Below the pieces are notes generated by a model. That model ran no database searches. It had not been told where the DNA came from and saw nothing but the letters and a program-made list of their open reading frames with translations. From contig CANIZT010000004.1 of NCBI GenBank assembly GCA_947471905.1, positions 1-43,981 on the forward strand: a stretch of DNA of 43,981 nt, read 5' to 3'. Below are positions 25,173 to 34,022 of the stretch, piece by piece; position 1 is the first letter of the stretch; each line of letters starts with the position of its first letter. Origin of the DNA: Verrucomicrobiaceae bacterium (GTDB taxonomy: Bacteria > Verrucomicrobiota > Verrucomicrobiia > Verrucomicrobiales > Verrucomicrobiaceae). The translations under genes were made by a program, and so were the position numbers.

Positions 25173-25546
25173 AACCAAGTCAACGCAATCGCTACCGCAA
25201 CAACCTTGGACTGCCGGTGATCACGGCGATCCTGCTCGTCGTTGCATCGCTGGCTCTCGCCGGTCTAGGCATTGTCGTGAGCAAAAACCGCGTGCGCGCC
25301 CTTGGTGAAGAACAGCGCAAGGTCGAATCCGAGGCACGCCTGCTACAGGCCGAAATCGTTGCCTTGAACAACCGCATCGAAACAATGCTCACTCGTGATC
25401 GCGTGCAGCCGCGTCTGACCAGTTCTGGCACACTACTGCGCCCGATCACCAAACACAGCCTGCTCATGCTCAAACCGCTTCCGCAGGCCACCGCTTCGAT
25501 CACATCTGATCCATCCATCGCACAAACCATGCCTCAGCATCCGTGA
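25169..25546 (+). CDS. ftsL: FtsL-like cell division protein
   Basis: 125 residues: a short basic cytoplasmic tail, one transmembrane helix (about 15-37, LPVITAILLVVASLALAGLGIVV), and a coiled coil (about 38-75, RALGEEQRKVESEARLLQAEIVALNNRI), then a Pro/Thr-rich C-terminus. FtsL has little sequence conservation; the call rests on topology, size and its position between rsmH and ftsI. It would join the FtsQLB divisome complex that activates FtsWI. The ATG overlaps the rsmH stop (ATGA), and the stop overlaps the ftsI GTG (GTGA). Confidence 0.8.
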   Translation: MKPSQRNRYRNNLGLPVITAILLVVASLALAGLGIVVSKNRVRALGEEQRKVESEARLLQAEIVALNNRIETMLTRDRVQPRLTSSGTLLRPITKHSLLMLKPLPQATASITSDPSIAQTMPQHP

Positions 25547-27405
25547 GCCAGCCTCTACCAAATCAAACGCAGATTCGTCGTGACCGCCCAGTGTGCCGTC
25601 GCATGCTTCTGCTGCTGTTTGCGCTGCTTGCGGGCTTTTCGCTCGTGACATGGCGTCTTGCCTTCGTCCAGATCAAGGAAGCGCCGCGTCTCACGGCTCT
25701 CGCCGCGAAAAAGTACCAACGCCACATCGTGTTGCCCGCGCATCGCGGTGCCATCAAGGACTTCAACGGCGAATACCTCGCGCATGACGAGGACGTGAGT
25801 GAACTTTACACCGACCGCACGCATTTGCGTGAGATCATCACAGTGCGTCATCATCTCGCAGCCGTTCGGGGCATGCGGGCCGTCGATTTGCGTGCGCAGC
25901 TCAGTGAGACTGAAACCATCGCCGCTTATCACGATCATGTTGCCAAGGTGCTCGCAGGCATTCTTCCGCTGCCTGAGAAAGAAATTCGCCAACAAATCGC
26001 ATCTGACACTCCGGAGATCGTGCTGGCCAAACAAATCGAGGAGGATCAGGCAAAGCTGTGGGACATTTTGTTCAAGGCCGAGCACATCGTCGGCCTCCAT
26101 CTGCGTCCAACCATCGCGCGTCGTTTTCCTGCACGTGATCGTCTCTCTCTTGTGCTTGGGGACACGGATACAAGCAACAAAGGCCGCTGGGGCGTCGAGC
26201 GTCTCAAGGATCGCGAACTCACCGGCATCCCTGGTGAGCAGTATATTGAGCGCGACAAGTCCGGTCACGAACTTCCAGCTTACCGTGGTCTAGTCGTCGA
26301 GCCCAAACACGGCAGCGATGTGCATCTCACCATCGACATGCAGCTTCAGGATAACGTCGAAGCCATCTGCGAGCGAGCATGGAAAGCCAACAAAGCCCGC
26401 CGCGTCGTCATTGTCGTCACCGAGCCCGCCACCGGCACCATTCTGGCGATGGCCGCACGTCCGCATCTCGATGCGAACAGCCCCGATGTCAGTACCTGGA
26501 CCAATCACGTCATCGCTGACCCCTATGAGCCCGGTTCCATCTTCAAGGTGGTTACGCTCGCTGCCGCGCTCGACAACAACAAGGTCACACCCAACGACAA
26601 GATCGATTGCGGCAACATGTTCTATGAAGACCCCGTGCGAAAAGTGAAGCTCAGCGACGATGAACCGCTCGGCATGCAGACGGTCAAAGGCGTGCTCGTG
26701 CATTCCAGTAACATTGGCATGTACAAAATCAGCAAGCGTGTCGGTCAGGACATGATGCTCGACTATGCTTCACGCTTCGGTTTTGGCAGCGTTACTGGAC
26801 TCGGTCTCCTCGGAGAAAAAGCCGGTTACTTGAACACTGGCAAGTGGAGCAATACCACCTACTCGCGCATGCCCATCGGCTATGAGGTCTCGGTCACGCC
26901 GCTGCAAATGTGCTTGGCCTACGGTGCCATCGCGAATGGCGGCGTGCTCATGAAGCCGCGCCTCATTGACCGCGTCGTGAAGCCAAACGGCGATGTCGAA
27001 ATGACGGCGCCGCAGCCCGTGTGGCAGGTTTGCACCGCGAAGACGGCCGCTTCTCTGCGTGATTTCCTCGAAGGCGTCGTGCTCGAAGGAACCGGCAGCC
27101 GCGCGGCCTTGCCTGATGTGCGTGTCGCTGGCAAAACCGGCACCACGCGTCGCTATGACCCCGAAAAGCGGCGCTATATCGAAGGCTCCTATCTCACTTC
27201 CTTCGTCGGCTTTGCCCCCGTGGAAAAGCCGCAGGTCGCCTGCCTCGTCATGCTCGATGATCCGAAGGCCGAGAGCGAAAAAATGATCCGTGGCGGTCGT
27301 GTCGCCGCGCCCATCTTTGCCGAAGTCGTGCATGAGACGCTCGATCACCTCGCCATCCGTCACGAGCGCCCGATCAAGGTCGCAGCGAAAGGAGATGCCC
27401 CATGA
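25543..27405 (+). CDS. ftsI: Peptidoglycan D,D-transpeptidase FtsI (PBP3-like)
   Basis: 620 residues from GTG 25543. An N-terminal helix (MLLLLFALLAGFSLVTWRLAFV) anchors it; a pedestal domain follows (HRGAIKDFNGEYLA). The transpeptidase motifs are in order: S332-I-F-K335 (active Ser), S388-S-N390 and K531-T-G533. No PASTA domain follows, so it is a class B PBP of the division type. It crosslinks septal peptidoglycan with FtsW. It overlaps the ftsL stop (GTGA) and, at its own stop, the murE start (ATGA). The coding sequence at its end also carries the murE ribosome binding site. Confidence 0.95.
   Translation: MSQPLPNQTQIRRDRPVCRRMLLLLFALLAGFSLVTWRLAFVQIKEAPRLTALAAKKYQRHIVLPAHRGAIKDFNGEYLAHDEDVSELYTDRTHLREIITVRHHLAAVRGMRAVDLRAQLSETETIAAYHDHVAKVLAGILPLPEKEIRQQIASDTPEIVLAKQIEEDQAKLWDILFKAEHIVGLHLRPTIARRFPARDRLSLVLGDTDTSNKGRWGVERLKDRELTGIPGEQYIERDKSGHELPAYRGLVVEPKHGSDVHLTIDMQLQDNVEAICERAWKANKARRVVIVVTEPATGTILAMAARPHLDANSPDVSTWTNHVIADPYEPGSIFKVVTLAAALDNNKVTPNDKIDCGNMFYEDPVRKVKLSDDEPLGMQTVKGVLVHSSNIGMYKISKRVGQDMMLDYASRFGFGSVTGLGLLGEKAGYLNTGKWSNTTYSRMPIGYEVSVTPLQMCLAYGAIANGGVLMKPRLIDRVVKPNGDVEMTAPQPVWQVCTAKTAASLRDFLEGVVLEGTGSRAALPDVRVAGKTGTTRRYDPEKRRYIEGSYLTSFVGFAPVEKPQVACLVMLDDPKAESEKMIRGGRVAAPIFAEVVHETLDHLAIRHERPIKVAAKGDAP
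27388..27396 (+). promoter_or_regulatory. Strong Shine-Dalgarno for murE inside the ftsI end
   Basis: AAAGGAGAT lies five bases before the murE ATG at 27402, within the last codons of ftsI. Most genes in this window have no recognisable Shine-Dalgarno, so this one stands out and supports the overlapping start. Confidence 0.7.
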
Positions 27406-28958
27406 CACTGCGCGACCTCATACCGAATTTTGGCAAACCCGCTGTTTCCGGCAGCCTCGACACCGAGATCACCGGCCTTGCGTACGATTCACGCAAAGTC
27501 GGTCCCGGCATCGCCTTCGTCGCGTTGCGTGGCACGCATGCAGATGGACACGACTTCATTCCCAAAGCCATCGAACTCGGTGCGGCGGCGATCATCGCTG
27601 AACAAGCTCCGCCGGATGATGTGACCGTGCCGTGGGTGCATGTGCGCCACTCGCGCATCGCTTTGGCGCAAGCAGCGGCGGCTTTGCAGGATTTTCCGGC
27701 CAAATCGCTCGTCATCGCCGGTGTCACCGGCACCAATGGGAAGACCACCACGGCCTTCCTCATGCATCATCTGTTCAACACCGCCCAGATGCGCAGCGGC
27801 CTGCTTGGCACGGTGTTTTACGATCTTGGCAATGGCGAACAGTTGCCGGCCACGCACACCACGCCTGAGTCGCTAGAAATTCAGGGGTTGCTCGCCGACA
27901 TGCGTGACAATGGCTGCCGTGCCTGTGCCATGGAGGTCTCATCGCATGCGCTCGATCAAGATCGCGTCTTCGGTCTGCCGTTTGCCGCCGCCGTATTCAC
28001 GAACCTCACGCAGGATCATCTCGATTACCACGGCACGATGGAGAATTACTTCGAGGCCAAAGTGCGTCTGTTTGAAATCACCGCCGAATCAAAACGCTCG
28101 GCGCTGATCATCAACGGCGACGATTCCTGGGGCCGCAAACTGGCCCAGCTCTTTGAACACACCGGTCGCGTCACACGTTTTGGTTTCGGTGTGGGTCTTG
28201 AATTCCGCGCCATCAACGTGCGCTACGATCTCACCGGCACCACGTTCGAACTCGAGGCCAAAGGCCGCAGTTTCCTCGTGCGCCTGCCGCTCATCGGCGA
28301 TTTCAATGTGTATAATGCCCTCGGTGCCCTCGCCGCCGCGCACGGCGTCGGTTTGAATCTGCGTGAGGCCATCAAGCATCTACAAAATGCCCCGCAGGTG
28401 CCAGGACGCATGGAACGCGTCTCCGAAAACTCACGCTTCCAGGTCTTCGTCGATTACGCGCACACGCCTGACGGTCTCGAGAATGCGCTGCGCACCGCTC
28501 GTGCGCTGCGACCGCGCCGCCTCATCACCGTGTTTGGCTGTGGTGGTGATCGTGACCGCACCAAGCGCCCGAAGATGGCTGCCGCTGCCGAAGCTGGCAG
28601 CGACATCTGCGTGCTGACCTCAGACAATCCGCGCACGGAAGACCCCGAGCAGATCCTGAACGACGCGAAGGTCGGTTTCAAGAGTCCGCAAAAACACGCC
28701 ATCATCGCCGACCGTCGCACTGCGATCCACACCGCGCTCGAAAACGCTTGGGAGGGCGATCTCGTGCTCATCGCCGGCAAAGGACACGAAGATTATCAGG
28801 ACATTCAGGGCAAGAAGCATCCCTTCGACGACCGCAAGATCGCCCGCCACTTCCTCCACGAGCTCAAAGCCACCCGCGCGCAGGAGCGCGAAGAAAAAGC
28901 CGCTGAACGCGAAGCCATGCGCGGCGGCTTTGATCGCCCAGACCGTTTTGATCGATGA
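27402..28958 (+). CDS. murE: UDP-N-acetylmuramoyl-tripeptide synthetase MurE (meso-DAP type)
   Basis: 518 residues. Mur-ligase domains in order: an N-terminal UDP-binding domain (SGSLDTEITGLAYDSRKVGPGIAFVALRG), the ATP loop GVTGTNGKTTT, the central HTTPESLEIQ and EVSSHALDQDRV, and the C-terminal domain with D408-N-P-R411. The DNPR signature indicates meso-diaminopimelate as the amino acid added to UDP-MurNAc-L-Ala-D-Glu. The C-terminus is a highly charged tail (RAQEREEKAAEREAMRGGFD) beyond the usual end. ATG and TGA overlap with ftsI; its own stop overlaps the murF start. Confidence 0.95.
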   Translation: MTLRDLIPNFGKPAVSGSLDTEITGLAYDSRKVGPGIAFVALRGTHADGHDFIPKAIELGAAAIIAEQAPPDDVTVPWVHVRHSRIALAQAAAALQDFPAKSLVIAGVTGTNGKTTTAFLMHHLFNTAQMRSGLLGTVFYDLGNGEQLPATHTTPESLEIQGLLADMRDNGCRACAMEVSSHALDQDRVFGLPFAAAVFTNLTQDHLDYHGTMENYFEAKVRLFEITAESKRSALIINGDDSWGRKLAQLFEHTGRVTRFGFGVGLEFRAINVRYDLTGTTFELEAKGRSFLVRLPLIGDFNVYNALGALAAAHGVGLNLREAIKHLQNAPQVPGRMERVSENSRFQVFVDYAHTPDGLENALRTARALRPRRLITVFGCGGDRDRTKRPKMAAAAEAGSDICVLTSDNPRTEDPEQILNDAKVGFKSPQKHAIIADRRTAIHTALENAWEGDLVLIAGKGHEDYQDIQGKKHPFDDRKIARHFLHELKATRAQEREEKAAEREAMRGGFDRPDRFDR

Positions 28959-30325
28959 TTCCCGTCTCACTCCAGACTCTCGCCCAATTCGCCGCAGGTA
29001 ATCTGCGTGGCGATGGCACGCGTCTGGTCACGAATGTGAACACGGACTCGCGCAAAATCACCGCAGGCGAGGTTTTCGTCGCGCTGGTCGGTGACAAGTT
29101 CGACGCACACGATTTCATCCCGCAAGTCGCCGCCGCTGGCGCTGCTGCCGTCGTCGTCAGCAAGGTCAATCCTGCCTGGGGACCACTGCCGTGTGCCGTG
29201 ATCGAAGTGGGCGACACTTTGCTCGCATTGCAACACATGGCGCGCGGTTATCGCCAGCATCATGCGCCGCTGATCATTGGTTTGACCGGCAGCAACGGCA
29301 AGACTTCGACTAAAGACCTCGCCGCCATCGTCATGGCCCGCAAATGCCAGACGCGCGCCACCATTGGCAATCTGAACAACCACATCGGCCTGCCGCTCAC
29401 GTTGTTGTCCATGCGTGAGGGCGATCAATGCTGCGTTGCCGAGATGGGCATGAATCACGCCGGTGAAATCAAAGTGCTCACGGACATCGCCCAGCCGGAT
29501 GCCGGCATCATCACCAACATCGGCATGGCCCACATCGAGTACCTGGGCACGCAGGATGCGATTGCGTGGGAAAAAGGCACGCTGGCCGCCAATGTGCGCG
29601 CCGGTGGTGTTGTCGTACTCAATGCGAACGACAAATACAGCGAAGTCATCGCCCGCCACTGCCAGGCCACCGTTTCGACGGCTGGGGTGGGATGTGGCGA
29701 TGTTTCCGCCTCCAATTTGCGTGCTGACGCGACCGGGACGACTTTCACGCTCGATTTCGGCGGCGAAAAAGTTGAAACGCGGCTGCCCATACTCGGTGAG
29801 CACATGGTCGGCAATGCCGCGCTCGCCGCATGCATGGGCTGGCGGCAAGGCATTGCACCGGCGGACATCGCGGATGCTTTGAACCATGCGAAGCTCACGG
29901 GTGGCCGTGTGGAACCCAAAGTCATCGATGGCATCCAGTTCATTGACGATTCCTACAATGCGAATCCCGACAGCATGATTGCTGGTCTGCGCACGCTTAG
30001 TGTGTTGGGTAAAGCCCGTCGCGTGGCCGTTTTGGGCCGCATGGGCGAGTTAGGAGACATTGCACAGGCCGAACATAGACGTGTCGGTGAATTCGCCGCC
30101 TCCCTTGATCTTACCGCTGTCTTCACCGTGGGTGGCGATGAGGCTGCTCTCATCAGCGATGCCGCCGCACGCACGAACAGCAGCCTGCAAGCCCGCCATT
30201 TTCCCGATCACGCCTCATGCGCCGCACGTCTGCGCGAATGGTTGCGTGAGGGAGACGTGGTGCTGCTCAAAGGCAGCCGCTCCGCGCGCATGGAACAGGT
30301 TCTCACGCACTTCTCCGCCTCATGA
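28955..30325 (+). CDS. murF: UDP-N-acetylmuramoyl-tripeptide--D-alanyl-D-alanine ligase MurF
   Basis: 456 residues, normal length. The N-terminal domain has VNTDSRKITAGEVFVALVGDKFDAHDF; the ATP loop is GLTGSNGKTSTKD. The central domain has EMGMNHAGEIKVLTDIAQPD, and the C-terminal domain FIDDSYNANPDSMIAGL, the MurF hallmark. It adds D-Ala-D-Ala to the UDP-tripeptide, finishing the soluble precursor that MraY takes. The start overlaps the murE stop (ATGA), and the stop overlaps mraY. No Shine-Dalgarno is visible before it. Confidence 0.95.
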   Translation: MIPVSLQTLAQFAAGNLRGDGTRLVTNVNTDSRKITAGEVFVALVGDKFDAHDFIPQVAAAGAAAVVVSKVNPAWGPLPCAVIEVGDTLLALQHMARGYRQHHAPLIIGLTGSNGKTSTKDLAAIVMARKCQTRATIGNLNNHIGLPLTLLSMREGDQCCVAEMGMNHAGEIKVLTDIAQPDAGIITNIGMAHIEYLGTQDAIAWEKGTLAANVRAGGVVVLNANDKYSEVIARHCQATVSTAGVGCGDVSASNLRADATGTTFTLDFGGEKVETRLPILGEHMVGNAALAACMGWRQGIAPADIADALNHAKLTGGRVEPKVIDGIQFIDDSYNANPDSMIAGLRTLSVLGKARRVAVLGRMGELGDIAQAEHRRVGEFAASLDLTAVFTVGGDEAALISDAAARTNSSLQARHFPDHASCAARLREWLREGDVVLLKGSRSARMEQVLTHFSAS

Positions 30326-31467
30326 TGTACTGGCTCTACGAACTCAGGGAATGGCTCACCGCTCATCAATGGATCAGCGAAGACGCCGCTCTGTATAAAA
30401 TCCTCAATCTGTTCCGCTACCACACGTTCCGTGCCGGCGGTGCCGCTGTGACGGCTTTTGTGCTCTCGCTGATGTATGGCGACCGATTGATCCGCAAACT
30501 GATCTCACTCAAGATCGGCCAGCCCATTCGCTCCGCTGAGGAAGTGCATAAACTGCACGAACTGCATGGCAAAAAGGCCGGCACGCCGACGATGGGCGGC
30601 ATTCTGATCCTTGGCGCGATCGTCATCGCCACGCTTATGTGGGCGAAGTGGGACAACATCATGGTGTGGATCGTTCTGTTGACGACCATCGGCCTCGGTG
30701 CGCTCGGTTTTCGTGACGACTATCTCAAGATCAGCAAAAAGAACTCCAAAGGTGTCAGCGCGCGCACCAAGCTCATCTGGCAGACTTCGGTGGCGGTGCT
30801 GGCGGGTCTGTTGTTCGCGTATGCAGTGCCTGGCGACAACGGCATCACGCTGCGCGCGCTCTACATTCCCTTCGTGAAGAACGCGGTGATATCTGACATG
30901 CATCTCTTTGCGGTACCGTTTTTTGCCATCATCATCGTCGGTGCTTCGAATGCGGTGAACCTTACGGACGGCCTGGATGGTCTCGCTACCGGCTGCTCTG
31001 TCACCACGGCGCTCGCGTATGCCGCGTTTGGCTATATCTGCGGCAATGCGCGTTACTCCGACTACCTCGGCGTGGCGCACAACAGCCTCGCGAACGAACT
31101 GCCCATCGTCGCGATGGCGATGGCGGGTGCCTGTCTCGGCTTTCTTTGGTTCAATGCGCATCCGGCCAAGATGTTCATGGGCGACACGGGTTCGCTCGCG
31201 CTCGGCGGCTGCATTGCGACGCTCGCCATCGGTTGCAAGCAGGAGATCGTGCTCGCACTCGTTGGCGGTGTGTTCGTGATGGAGGCGATGAGCGTCATTC
31301 TTCAAGTCTGGAGCTTCAAGAAACGCGGCAAGCGCATCTTCCGCATGGCTCCGATCCATCACCACTTTGAACTCGGCGGCTGGCACGAGAATCAGGTCAT
31401 CGTGCGCTTTTGGGTGCTCTCACTGCTCTTTGCCATGCTCGGTCTCGCCACGCTCAAGCTTCGTTAA
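30322..31467 (+). CDS. mraY: Phospho-N-acetylmuramoyl-pentapeptide-transferase MraY
   Basis: 381 residues, a polytopic membrane enzyme with about ten helices. Motifs: ELHGKKAGTPTMGGILI, the FRDDYLKI catalytic-Asp segment, NAVNLTDGLDGLATG, FMGDTGSLALGG and the HHHFELGGW loop. It moves phospho-MurNAc-pentapeptide from UDP to undecaprenyl phosphate, giving lipid I. It follows murF with an ATGA overlap and is 3 bases from murD. The N-terminal ~25 residues (MMYWLYELREWLTAHQWISED) are a soluble lead-in, common in MraY. Confidence 0.96.
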   Translation: MMYWLYELREWLTAHQWISEDAALYKILNLFRYHTFRAGGAAVTAFVLSLMYGDRLIRKLISLKIGQPIRSAEEVHKLHELHGKKAGTPTMGGILILGAIVIATLMWAKWDNIMVWIVLLTTIGLGALGFRDDYLKISKKNSKGVSARTKLIWQTSVAVLAGLLFAYAVPGDNGITLRALYIPFVKNAVISDMHLFAVPFFAIIIVGASNAVNLTDGLDGLATGCSVTTALAYAAFGYICGNARYSDYLGVAHNSLANELPIVAMAMAGACLGFLWFNAHPAKMFMGDTGSLALGGCIATLAIGCKQEIVLALVGGVFVMEAMSVILQVWSFKKRGKRIFRMAPIHHHFELGGWHENQVIVRFWVLSLLFAMLGLATLKLR

Positions 31468-31470
31468 TTC

Positions 31471-32775
31471 ATGAAATACGCCTCACAACGTTTTGCCATT
31501 CTCGGTGCTGGACGCAGCGGTCTTGGTGCTGCGCGTCTGGCGCGGATGCATGGCGCGGATGTGACGATTTTTGACGAAGGTGACAAGGCGAAGCAGGTCG
31601 AGGACTTCAAATGCGTACTTGGGCAGTCCGCACGTGATCTCGTCGTCAAACCCGGTGATTTTGATCTCGTCATCATCAGCCCCGGCTTGGACGAACACTG
31701 GCCATTGCCGAAGAAATTCACGGATGCAGGTGTTCCACTCGTCGGGGAAACCGAATTTGCCTTCAACCTGACCGACATGCCGATGGCTGCCATCACTGGC
31801 ACCAACGGCAAGAGCACCTGCACCGAACTGATTGCGGCGCTGTTCAACGGCTGCGGCATGAAATCGCTGCCCTGTGGCAATCACGGCGTGTCCTTGAGCG
31901 AAGTCGTCGCCAGCGGCGTGCGCTACGATGTGCTCGCGCTCGAAATCAGCAGCTTCCAGCTCGAAACGATCAAGAACTTCCGCGCGAAAGCCAGCCTGTG
32001 GCTCAACTTCGCGCCGGATCATCTGGATCGTTATCCAAACATGGAGGCGTACTATGCCGCGAAGGCGCGCATCTTTGAAAACGTCACATCGGACGATGTT
32101 GTCATCGTGCGTGCGGGTGAAACCGTCTCAAGCGGCAAAGCGCAGCGCTGGACCTTCTCCGCCTATGGAGCCGAGGCTGGTTACACTTATAGCGCGGGCA
32201 AATTTTACCATCTCGGCCAGGAAATCGGCAGCGCAGCAGATTTGAAACTGCGTGGCAAGCACAATATGGAAAACGTGCTCGCAGCGCTGATGACAGGTCA
32301 AGTGTTCGGCTTGAAGTTCGCTGTAATGCTGAAGGCGCTCGAAATCTATGAGCCGCCACGGCATCGTTGTGAACTGGTGCGCACCTTGCATGACCGCGAG
32401 TACATCAATGACTCCAAGGCGACGAATCTGCATGCGCTGGTGGCGTGTTTGAAATCGCAGGAGCGCCCCATCGTGCTGATCGCCGGCGGCAAGGACAAGG
32501 AGCTCGATTACACGCCGCTGCGTGCCGAATTGAACGGCCAGGTGCGTGCGATGGTGTTCATCGGCGAGATTGCCGGCCAGCTTGAGCAGACTTTTGGCGA
32601 TCTGCTGCCCTGCCAGCGCGCCACCGACATGGCGGATGCCGTGCGTTTAGCCACCGCTGCCTCGCAGGTAGGTGATGCCATCATTCTAAGTCCCGGCACC
32701 TCATCCTTCGACATGTACACCGGCTACGCCCAGCGTGGTGACGTGTTTCGAGCCGCCGTGGAGGTCTTAAAATGA
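31471..32775 (+). CDS. murD: UDP-N-acetylmuramoyl-L-alanine--D-glutamate ligase MurD
   Basis: 434 residues. The N-terminal Rossmann segment is FAILGAGRSGLGAARLA, the ATP loop ITGTNGKSTCTELI, the central motif ALEISSFQLETIKNF, and the C-terminal motifs YINDSKATNLHAL and LIAGGKDKELDYTPL. It adds D-Glu to UDP-MurNAc-L-Ala, the step before MurE. It lies 3 bases after mraY. The stop overlaps the start of the LysM gene by four bases, so the two are probably translationally linked. Its last codons carry the LysM gene's ribosome binding site. Confidence 0.95.
   Translation: MKYASQRFAILGAGRSGLGAARLARMHGADVTIFDEGDKAKQVEDFKCVLGQSARDLVVKPGDFDLVIISPGLDEHWPLPKKFTDAGVPLVGETEFAFNLTDMPMAAITGTNGKSTCTELIAALFNGCGMKSLPCGNHGVSLSEVVASGVRYDVLALEISSFQLETIKNFRAKASLWLNFAPDHLDRYPNMEAYYAAKARIFENVTSDDVVIVRAGETVSSGKAQRWTFSAYGAEAGYTYSAGKFYHLGQEIGSAADLKLRGKHNMENVLAALMTGQVFGLKFAVMLKALEIYEPPRHRCELVRTLHDREYINDSKATNLHALVACLKSQERPIVLIAGGKDKELDYTPLRAELNGQVRAMVFIGEIAGQLEQTFGDLLPCQRATDMADAVRLATAASQVGDAIILSPGTSSFDMYTGYAQRGDVFRAAVEVLK
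32760..32765 (+). promoter_or_regulatory. Shine-Dalgarno for the LysM gene
   Basis: GGAGGT, six bases before the ATG at 32772, inside the murD 3' end. It settles the long start of the LysM protein over the internal ATG at 32820. Confidence 0.65.
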
Positions 32776-34004
32776 ATTTTAAATCCCCAAAGTCCGACAA
32801 TCCTACGCTCCGAGTTCTTATGAAGACGAAACCACAGCCCAAAGAAAAGAAACTGCTGCTGAACCTCATGTCAGGCGAGCGCCAGCGTCATCGCGTTGCG
32901 CTCGTCACGGAAGAAGGTGAATGGAACCAGCATGAGCCGAACTCCGGCATGGCGCGCATGTTTGTCGTCATGCTGCTCATTCATGTCGTGCTCATCAGCG
33001 GCATCATCTTTTATGATTACATGGGCGACGACGAGACGCCGCAGCAGACCGTGACGCAGGCCGCGCGTGCGATGAGCAGTGCCTCGGGCCTACCACAGGC
33101 AGCACCCGAAATCGTCAACGCTCAGGCGCAAGCGGCAGCGGACACGCAGCAGTTTGACAACTATGAGATGCGCTCCGGTGATTCCATCAAGAGCATCGCG
33201 GCCAAGTTCGGCGCGACTGAGGCGGAAATCTCCAAGATGAACATGATCGACAAAGGACTTCAGATCGGTCCAGGCACGATGCTACGTGTGCCGAAGCAAC
33301 CGGTGCCGAACGCCATTCCGGTTGACCCGAAGACCTTGAAACCAATGGTGGTCAGCGACGACGTGCCCAAGGCGCTGCCAGTGAATCATCAGCCACCGAT
33401 AACGAAGGTGCCGAGCGAGGCAGTGAAGCCCGCCGATGCACCGGCCAGCTTGTCTGCTGCGGCCATGACACCGATGTCTCTGATGGCACCGCATGAGGAA
33501 CCACCCTCGACTTCATCACTCGCCGCCGCCGCCGACACGCCTGCCACAACCTCCCCGCTTGTGGCGAATGTGGCCGCGTTGCCACCACCTGCCAATCCAC
33601 GCGCCGTTTCATTATTGCAGGAAAATGCGCCGGTTGCCAGCAATTCGACTAAGACCGTGGTCTCAAAGCCCAAAGATGAACCAAAGAAGGTTGCCAGAGC
33701 CGAGCCCAAAGCATTGGTCAAACCCAGCCCAGTGCCACCGCCTTCGCAGATGCTGAAAAAGATTGCTGACGCGCCTCCCGCCACGAAAAAAACCGAGTCA
33801 GCGAAAAAGGTCACGGCTGATGCGCCGCCGAAAAGCGTCGCCAAAGCTGCTCCGGTCCGTTCACACACCCTCAAGTCCGGCGAGACACTCTACCGCCTAG
33901 CAACGAAGTTTGGTGTCAGTGTGGAGGCCATCCAGAAGGCGAACAACATCAAGAACCCCAACTCCATGCGTGATGGCATGAAGCTAGTCATTCCGGCCAA
34001 GTAA
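32772..34004 (+). CDS. Bitopic LysM protein within the dcw cluster
   Basis: 410 residues. A cytoplasmic basic segment of about 60 residues precedes one transmembrane helix (about 62-81, RMFVVMLLIHVVLISGIIFY). A first LysM domain follows at about 130-176 (MRSGDSIKSIAAKFGATEAEI...RVPK). A long Pro/Ala/Lys/Ser-rich linker leads to a second LysM at about 363-410 (HTLKSGETLYRLATKFGVSVEAI...LVIPAK). No hydrolase domain is present, so it probably binds peptidoglycan and may recruit or regulate others, as SPOR- or LysM-type divisome factors do. It sits between murD and ftsW, overlapping the murD stop (ATGA) and 18 bases from ftsW. No standard dcw gene matches; function is inferred. Confidence 0.82.
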   Translation: MNFKSPKSDNPTLRVLMKTKPQPKEKKLLLNLMSGERQRHRVALVTEEGEWNQHEPNSGMARMFVVMLLIHVVLISGIIFYDYMGDDETPQQTVTQAARAMSSASGLPQAAPEIVNAQAQAAADTQQFDNYEMRSGDSIKSIAAKFGATEAEISKMNMIDKGLQIGPGTMLRVPKQPVPNAIPVDPKTLKPMVVSDDVPKALPVNHQPPITKVPSEAVKPADAPASLSAAAMTPMSLMAPHEEPPSTSSLAAAADTPATTSPLVANVAALPPPANPRAVSLLQENAPVASNSTKTVVSKPKDEPKKVARAEPKALVKPSPVPPPSQMLKKIADAPPATKKTESAKKVTADAPPKSVAKAAPVRSHTLKSGETLYRLATKFGVSVEAIQKANNIKNPNSMRDGMKLVIPAK

Positions 34005-34022
34005 TTTATTGCTTCAGGCTCC

